From NCBI GenBank assembly GCA_040954595.2, contig CM082590.2, forward strand, positions 3,100,001 to 3,164,000: a stretch of DNA of 64,000 nt, read 5' to 3'. The notes under the pieces are model-generated. The model saw only the letters and a program-made list of their open reading frames with translations, did no database searches and had not been told where the DNA came from. Made by a program: the position numbers and the translations under genes. Position 1 is the first letter of the stretch, and every line of letters starts with the position of its first letter. This DNA comes from Balanoglossus misakiensis. Taxonomy: Eukaryota > Hemichordata. Below are positions 57,358-64,000 of this stretch, piece by piece.

Positions 57358-57551
57358 TACTGTAAAACGGGAAATTTCTGTGACAGGAAATGTTTGCAAT
57401 ATCAATAGAGACAACTGTTATGCTACACTTAAATTTTGCTTTCTTATATTTCACTAACTGCACCAATATCCCTGAAAAACATTTTTACGTGACTTTTAAT
57501 TTGCATTTTTTGGTTCTCGCGAAGTTCACAATAATTTCCTGTTTGACAGTA
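57358..57551. mobile_element. MITE with TACTGTAAAACGGGAAATT ends
   Basis: Left 'tactgtaaaacgggaaattt' and right 'aatttcctgtttgacagta' are inverted repeats over about 19 bp. The interior is related to the MITE at 26973-27182. Confidence 0.75.
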
Positions 57552-57629
57552 ATTCATCTATTGCAAACAAAGAAAATATGTCTACCTAGGATAGAATGAC
57601 TGGAACAGGTGCAGATCACTAGTATACAA

Positions 57630-57780
57630 AGCCAGTTCCTCCAAAACAATGAGAGGTAAAGTGCTGCGCTCAAGGGCACAATATCGCGGTCATGAAGTCA
57701 CCATCCTCAAAACCCACGGCCATGTCCAGGTCTGGTTCTTGAACCCACAACCCTGTGCCCTCACCACAAGGCCATGATGT
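57630..57780 (-). mobile_element. tRNA-derived SINE
   Basis: On the minus strand 'tggccttgtggtgagggca' fits a Pol III A box, and 'ggttcaagaacc' about 30 bases on fits a B box. It is followed by a SINE-like body containing 'ttgtgcccttgagcgcagca' and 'ctttacctctcattg'. Boundaries are approximate. It is not a real tRNA gene: the cloverleaf does not close and no CCA-end match is seen. Confidence 0.55.
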
Positions 57781-58804
57781 CTCCTCAAACTCTCCTCAAA
57801 AGTCTCCTGCTTTAGTCTAATCATTGTTAGAAATACTTTCTGCTTTGACCTTTTACATGAAGGATTTGATGCATACACACAGGCCAGTTGACAAGGAAAG
57901 CCTCTCAACATTGGTAAAACTGCATAATAATGATACATTGTAATTGAATATATTTGTGAACAAAAACAATCATGGCCTTTACACTATTAGCTACAACATC
58001 TAACCCTCAAACCAATCTGATGAAAATATTTTTTGACCCAAAAATGGAGTAGAACAATTTGCATCTTTTATAGAACAGAAAAACAACAGTTCATAAAAAC
58101 AATGAAAGTGTCCTTTTGATATCCTATGGCAAAATCTTTTCTTGGTCCCATCAAAGTTATAACTGCCTTTTTTATTTGAAAATTTGACAAAAAAGCCAGA
58201 GCGAATAATAATATGTGATGTGTAATAAATATTAATAAATATATTACTACCATTTTATGGAAGTACCCATTTAGAGTAATGAAAACTTTAACAAACCACA
58301 AAAAAGGTTTTGTACATCACCACAATAGGATGAATTGGTTGTAAATGGTCATGTAAACATGTTGTATATTTGTCCTGTGAACTTTAGAATCTGGATTGTA
58401 TGATTTCAAATATTTGCTCAGCAACAGATACCCAAGCCGTCACGCAGTTACACCCATTGGAAAATGGTATCACCCACACCAAGGTGGATGGAAGTTGGTC
58501 CTGGCGCTTTTTTTCCCATGATTCAAATTACAGTTAAGGCCATATTATAAATTCTGCCAACTTTCCCTCGATTTTGTAAAATACCTGACGTCTTATACTT
58601 GACGAATATGTTTTTTTTTTCTGAAAGAGTGACCTCAAAGCTACCAAATTATGTAGAAATCAGCTGGACCGGATTTCCCCTTTGAAAACAGTAAAACACA
58701 GGTGCAAGCTTTCTTTTATTATGGGTATGGCAGAGAAAGCTTTTGACTGCTGTCAAAATTCTCTGGCAAACACAGAAGGATTATGAAACTGAAAATGTTG
58801 ATAA
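57781..58804. other. No gene seen
   Basis: AT-rich. No splice-bounded frame or strong repeat structure recognised. Confidence 0.4.
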
Positions 58805-59334
58805 TACAGTGAAACCTGTCAATACAGACATCTCTCTAATCAGGACAGATTGTTCAAGACAAAAGTAATGGCTTGAATAGAATATTACATGCACATTTCT
58901 ATTAAGGACACCTCTCTTTTAAAGGGACAAAGTCTCTCTCTCGCTGCCCTTTTTTCCATTAATAATGTTTGATACAAGACACTGTTTATGTTAATGTACA
59001 TGTGTATATGTAGTGAATGAACATTCAACCATACACAACTTCCATCCCGCGTGTATGATATGGGAGTAAAAACTCACCCAAAACGAATAAATGGTAGAGA
59101 CTGATTATTCATTTTGGCGATTTTTTTCACTCTCATGTCCACAAGCAGGATGGACTTTGTGTGTGGTTGAATATTGATTCACCATATATCCACATGTAGA
59201 AAAAACATAAATGGTGTCTTGTATCAAATATAATTAATGGAATAAGGGGCAGCGAGCGAGAGAGAGAGCCTGTATCCCTTAAAGGACATGTTGTGTGATC
59301 CCAGAGGTGCCCTTACTTGGCAGGTTTCAATGTA
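58805..59334. mobile_element. MITE (TACAGT family) with nested fold-back
   Basis: Outer ends 'tacagtgaaacctgtc' and 'ggcaggtttcaatgta' belong to the same family as the other TACAGT MITEs. Inside it, arms at about 58913-58985 and 59210-59292 form a second, longer inverted repeat (shared words ctctctctctcgct and ttgatacaagacac). This suggests a composite or a MITE that captured another fold-back element. Confidence 0.65.
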
Positions 59335-60372
59335 CTTCGCACATCAGTTGTACTCCACTGTCGGTATCGAATCATTTCCTGGTTGACATGGTGAGCTTTA
59401 CATAAACAGATAAACCACCTCAAAAAGTGGGGCCCATAATTAGAGAATGGTCTTTAACCTCACAATTTTACCATAATTACCTTGAAAATCGCAAAGTCTT
59501 CATATCGTCAAATAACTGCAATGCAGTACTCAGACCTTCAGAAATCATACCGTATTTCTCACCTGCTCCTGACAAAAATCTGAAATACAACACAGTACAA
59601 TTATTTAACAAAAGGTGTATGTAAACAATGTCTACTCTGATTGTAGACAGATTTGATTAAACATTTTATGAAACATTTAAAGGTAGGAACCTCTAATAAA
59701 AGCCAGTGAGTCAAAGGACAAAACTGAGACTTTGTCCCTTTAATCCTTTCACCCCCAGTTCCTTCTATACAGGTCGAACCTTTTCATAGATAACAATGGG
59801 TTTAGACTGAACCTTGGTTGTGAAAGGGTTAATGGGCTTCAATAATGAGTTTTCTTTAAAATAAGAGGGTGTTACTTAAGGGTTATTACACTAAGTTTGG
59901 TCGATAACGCGTCATATTTGAGTGATAGTATGCCAAACTTGCATGGTATGTACAGCGTGATTACTGCACACAAACATCCCTCTGCAATACACAAACACCA
60001 TCCAACTTAAAATCAAATGCCTAACAAGTAGCTATTTGATATTTTGTGAATCGGTTTTATTCTATTCATATTATATTATTTTATATGTGATGTTGATTAA
60101 CTTGCATTTTTGTCAGAATAGAGTGGTATACATACAAGGTCTTTCTAATGTCAGGTGTCTATAAAAAGATAAGCCTGTTGCATCATTGTATAAGTGGTAT
60201 AAGTCCATGGTGCCAGTAAGAATTGGGGTAGGTCTTGTAATTGGAACAGTGCATGGGGGGGGGGGCTGTTATGTGCACAGTATATGTTGTTGCAGACATT
60301 TGAATGAAATATGAAATAGCAAGAAATTGTGGGTGCATTTGTGCGACTCAATTTGTTACTATTATTTTGCAG
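59335..60372. other. No supported exon; left inverted repeat of the 2.5-kb unit
   Basis: The dispersed repeat 'gtttagactgaacc...gtgaaagggttaa' lies at about 59776-59832 and the 30-bp inverted repeat at 59880-59909. A poly-G run is at about 60257-60265. I looked for an upstream exon of the plus-strand gene and found none convincing. Confidence 0.45.
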
Positions 60373-61557
60373 AAGCTGAGAAAACACGCCAGTGCTGTGT
60401 ACACACCTGTGCATCAAAAGGCTTCTCTGAGGATAGTCATTACACGCCCAAACGAGGGTAAATCATTCCCAGGGCAAACTATGTAAGTGTCAGTTCTTCA
60501 TGTAAGCACGCCATCGCTCACACTTCTGCATCCCCCCAGTCCACGTCAGTATATACATGCATAATACACCCCTTCTCTTTAGTACCTCATGTTATCCCAT
60601 GCTTGCATTTTAATACACAGTTTAATTATGTAAATTTGTTGCTATTAACAGGGAAACATTTTTTTTTCTCAATGAATTTGTTGACATAGGTCATGTTTAT
60701 TCTGAATGCAATCATTTAGCCTTCTCTTTGTAAGTAAGTGGGGATTGAATTTTGTGAGTACTAAATGACTTTCACACCAATGTAATAATTATTGGTACTC
60801 TTTTTAATTTCAATCAGGTGATTCTAGACGAGGGCGAGCCTCTGCCACTGCAATATGAACGGCTTTCCAACTCCAACGTAGCGATTCCATCTGCCTGGTT
60901 GAGCATAACTTTAGGTAGATGCAAGAACAAGCCGCCATCTTACGTCATAAAAAAGCTGATGGATGGGTTGTTTGAACCCGAACAACTGAGCGGGAAGAAT
61001 AGCAGCGCATTTATTGGAACACCCTACCAGCATGTTGTAACGGCACTGACTTGTAAGTAAAATGTTTCTTTAAAATGTCGAAATGATTGTATTCTATGAT
61101 AATGACATTTTTTGCATGTCCCTGGAGTGAAATTCTTTGATTGGCTATCCCATATTCACTGGATTCAAAATAAATATCATTATAAAGGTGCATCTCATCC
61201 TTATACATTTCATTTTATTTGTTCTGACCATCTACTACAAATACACTCGATGAAATTTATCAGTTAGGTCAACAGTTTTTGTACCTGAATGATATTAAGT
61301 TTTTTTCCTGAATTTTAGTTGAATTGTGTGACTTCCGGTTGGTGGAAATTACTCGTATTGGGCAACTGCATATGTAACAATTATGCTTGGCAATCTTCTC
61401 CTTATTACTGCATGGTGTAACTGATATGTGTTTATTCTTCTCTTTTTCAGTATTTGGTGTCAACAAACTGAAGATGTCAACAAAAGAGCTGATCCATGCA
61501 TTCAATGCGAAATGCGCCACATGCAAACGGGCTGTCTTAAATAAAAACAGAGTGTAG
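60373..61557 (+). CDS. Three terminal exons of a BEN-like domain protein
   Basis: Exons 60373-60457, 60828-61052 and 61451-61557 join in phase (1-1, then 1-1): donors GGTAAATC, GTAAGTAA; acceptors ttctag and tctttttcag. Joined, they give KLRKHASAVYTPVHQKASLR, VITRPNE-DEGEPLPLQYERL, WLSITLGRCKNKPPSYVIKK, LMDGLFEPEQLSGKNSSAF, then LFGVNKLKMSTKELIHAFNA and CATCKRAVLNKNRV, stop TAG 61555-61557. The helix-rich pattern with LF.PE.L..S resembles BEN domains, which bind DNA or chromatin proteins; this is a family guess. A nearer acceptor (caatcag at 60817) would cause a frame break, which is why the site at 60827 is chosen. 5' exons are not found. Confidence 0.6.
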
Positions 61558-61870
61558 TAGAGTAGGAAGTTTGTAGTGTAGTTTTTTATATTGGAAAAAA
61601 ATTGTAGAGTAGCAAGTTTGTAGTGTAGTTTTTTTTATATTGAAAAAAAATTAGAGTAGCAAGTTGTTTGTAGTGTAGTTTTTTATATTGGAAAAAAATT
61701 GTAGAGTAGCAAGTTTGTAGTGTAGTTTTTTTTATATTGAAAAAAAATTAGAGTAGCAAGTTGTTTGTAGTGTAGTTTTTTATATTGGAAAAACATTTTT
61801 TGCAGAGGAGCAAGTTGTGGTGTTTATATTTGTAGTGTAGCTTTTTTATTTTTTGAAAACCAATTTTTGT
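61551..61870. repeat. Minisatellite in the 3' UTR of the BEN-like gene
   Basis: A period of about 97 bp built of two 48-bp halves: 'gtagagtagcaagtttgtag' at 61604 and 61701, with 'ttttttatattggaaaaa' between. Confidence 0.85.
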
Positions 61871-61938
61871 AGTGTGTAGTTTTACCATGTTGATTTTTTA
61901 GATTTCTTAACCCTGTGATTAAAATAGATTTTTAAAAA

Positions 61939-61944
61939 AATAAA
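61939..61944 (+). terminator. Poly(A) signal AATAAA
   Basis: A consensus hexamer about 380 bases after the stop of the BEN-like frame, followed by a T-rich/GT-rich stretch. It is the most plausible 3' end of that transcript. Confidence 0.45.
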
Positions 61945-62614
61945 AACTGTTAATTATAGTTTGCTTGTCTCTGAGGTTTTATGGGGGGTGGGGGTGGGTG
62001 GTTCAATGGTACCCCTAGTTAATTGTCTTGCTGCAAACTCACTGCAATGTTCAAATTTTCAAGGTGGCAATCTTGATTGCTGTGAACTCACTGCAGTATT
62101 CAAATTCCTGTGAACTCACTGCAGTATTCAAAATCTTGTTGCTGGAAGTTTGCAACAAATTTGCAAGTCCCCTAATTTGCATGGTAAAATCAGGACTGTT
62201 TGCCACTTTGCAGCAGCAGTTTGCAGTGAGTTCGCAGAATCCTGCTGCAGATTTGCGGGAGGAGTTTGCAGCAGGCCCTTTTTTCGTAAGGGATGTCCAT
62301 ATTATGGACATCACGAGGATGCGTCACGTTATCGACCAAACTTAGTGTAATAACCCCTTTATCATACATGAACAGTAGCCCATAGCCAAGTGTGACAGGG
62401 CGATGCGATCAGGTGATCAACGTATAGACCGTAGTATCATTCTAAGAGGGTTGGCAGCTTTCATTATGATGGGCACATGTGATTCAGGTCCCTCCCATCT
62501 ACCTTAGCTGAGCTTGGGATCGCTTCGCCAAAGTTTATATGACAAGGGTGTTAGCCCATTCCTATCACAATAGGCTAGCTATATCGTTTATATGCCTTAA
62601 TGAATTAATTAATA

Positions 62615-62676
62615 TGACTGACTGACGGACTGACTGACTGACTAACTGACTGACTCACTGAATGAATGAATGAAAG

Positions 62677-62706
<30 letters not shown>
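62615..62706. repeat. Compound tetranucleotide microsatellite
   Basis: (gact)n, (gaat)n and (aatc)n runs follow one another without a break. Confidence 0.95.
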
Positions 62707-62707
<1 letters not shown>

Positions 62708-64000
62708 TACCCAGACATGGCATGGAGGGATTCACCTCCTGTTGAGATGTTCGCACCCCCTAGCAAATTGTCACAGGTGGGGTGGTCAGTGGCCCTTAAA
62801 ATGATGTCACTCACATGATAGAGATATTAATTACATAACTCCTTTCCAGAGTGTGCTCTATTTATAGTCTGCACTATATACAGGTAAATGTGTAATGATA
62901 TTTCAATAACTTTTGGAATCACAGGTCAGTAGAAAGGTTGATTGAACAAAAGGTTTTGAAATTCGTTCACCTTGTATTGGAACAGCTCTTACAGACATCA
63001 CAACATCATTCAACGCTAAATCTTCGTAACTTTTACATACTGTTAATATAAATATAATTATTTTTCTTTAAATTCATCCAAATATTACAATGTTTCTAGC
63101 AATTTCATAGCTGTATTATAGTTATTAAGATAATACTGTGTGTATGATATATACTTTGTGGATAGGATACAGATCTTTGCTTATTACCAAGAATATAACA
63201 CCATGTGTTTGGATTTTAAATGCAGTTCGGAGCTGACTGTGTTGCATTTTGACTGCAAAATTAAAATATTTAGTTACATTTCCTTGCATTTAGTGTTGAA
63301 AATGTCACTTTCAGCTTTAAAATGAGCACTGATATCTATGGAACTAGAAGAATTGTGCTTTCTATTCTACAACATACAACATTTACATTTAATCAAACAA
63401 CAGGATGATATTTGACAGTCAATCAATAAATATAACATACGTGTGAGTTGCATGTACAAAACTAGACACATGTATGTATGTGATATTTAAAGGGACATTA
63501 ACTGTTACACATGCTCTACACAGAACTCCACTTGTCAGCATAACCTGTATGTGTGTAACGGCTATTGAAATGAATTCTAGTCCAGACTTGAATTCAAATT
63601 CACAATAACAATACTGAACAGACACACCTATATTTCATCATGATTCAGGGATCTGAAGAAGACACTGCAGTAAATACTTAAAACAAAAATACTGAAGACA
63701 AAGTGAAAAGTTACAGCTAATGAAGCTTTAACTATGTTCAGAAACAAGTAGAACAGGCAATCAAAACACATTATAAACATTGAGAAAAACACCCAAAGTT
63801 ACATGTACTACCGGTATCTATGAGGGCCCGTTCTGGTCAAAATTGTAGTTTATTAATAAAACATGTTAGAATTAATTTTACCAGTATATAGAATTATTTT
63901 TTATGTGCTTTAATTATTTTTTTGTAGTCATGCAGAATTAATTTTATGTGTTCTAAATAATTATTTTAGCTTATCTTTGTTAGAAATAATTCTGCCAACA
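62707..64000. other. No gene seen
   Basis: AT-rich to the window edge. The open frames are short and lack motifs or splice borders. Confidence 0.45.

Larger units (their letters stand above)
59880..62356. mobile_element. Candidate TIR element enclosing BEN-like exons
   Basis: A perfect 30-bp inverted repeat (left 59880-59909 beginning gggttattacactaagttt, right 62327-62356) bounds a 2.48-kb segment. Inside the right end are repeated subterminal words 'gaactcactgca' in both orientations, a common feature of transposase-binding ends. The enclosed gene pieces are not a known transposase. No clear target duplication is visible (left flank acttaa, right flank ctttat), so the boundaries or the element status remain uncertain. 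Confidence 0.45.

Noticed and set aside
57630-57780. Functional tRNA gene on the minus strand
   Set aside because: A- and B-box-like words are present but the flanking sequence does not pair into an acceptor stem; a SINE head explains it better.

Overview
The window looks like nuclear DNA of an invertebrate animal, most likely marine; I cannot name the species. It is AT-rich and repeat-dense, coding sequence is split into exons with GT/AG borders, and LINE, Ty3/Gypsy, Helitron-like, SINE and many short inverted-repeat (MITE) elements are present. I found no bacterial-type operons and no rRNA, tRNA or CRISPR locus.

Layout. (1) 1-18142: a nested satellite array. About twelve copies of a roughly 0.9 kb unit carry variable expansions of a 116-bp monomer; a Helitron-like element with its own 146-bp tandem repeats sits inside one unit. 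(2) 18143-27668: mostly non-coding, with a locally CpG-richer block (about 21300-22700), degenerate 'core' repeats, a solo-LTR relic and two MITEs. (3) 27669-57324, minus strand: exons of a host gene that mixes glutamine-rich exons with phase-1 EGF exons. Several exons have in-frame stops or lost cysteines, so this copy looks decayed. (4) A roughly 20 kb interval between two of its EGF exons holds a CR1-like LINE remnant, a young 7.9 kb Ty3/Gypsy retrotransposon (36332-44252, LTRs differing by one base, 4-bp target duplication), and a broken multi-domain gene (44361-53434, minus) with zinc-finger, OTU-protease, PIN-like and CXC modules. That gene is itself interrupted by a LINE (14-bp target duplication) and by a TTAA-flanked MITE with 128-bp inverted repeats. 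(5) 57358-64000: MITEs, a tRNA-derived SINE, and three plus-strand exons of a BEN-like protein enclosed by a perfect 30-bp inverted repeat.

The best-supported unit is the Gypsy element. Its Gag has an RRM-like N-terminus, a capsid-like region and a CCHC knuckle, an architecture resembling PNMA-family Gag. A canonical UUUAAAU slippery site, six-base spacer and predicted H-type pseudoknot lie exactly where Gag and Pol overlap in the -1 frame. Pol carries protease, RT, RNase H and DD35E integrase. The primer-binding site matches the 3' end of tRNA-Ser. This copy has an in-frame stop just after the likely Gag start.

The most intriguing less-described items are the OTU/PIN-like/CXC gene family, the inverted-repeat unit carrying BEN-like exons, and the recurring TAA codons at Gln-like positions in the Q-rich exons.
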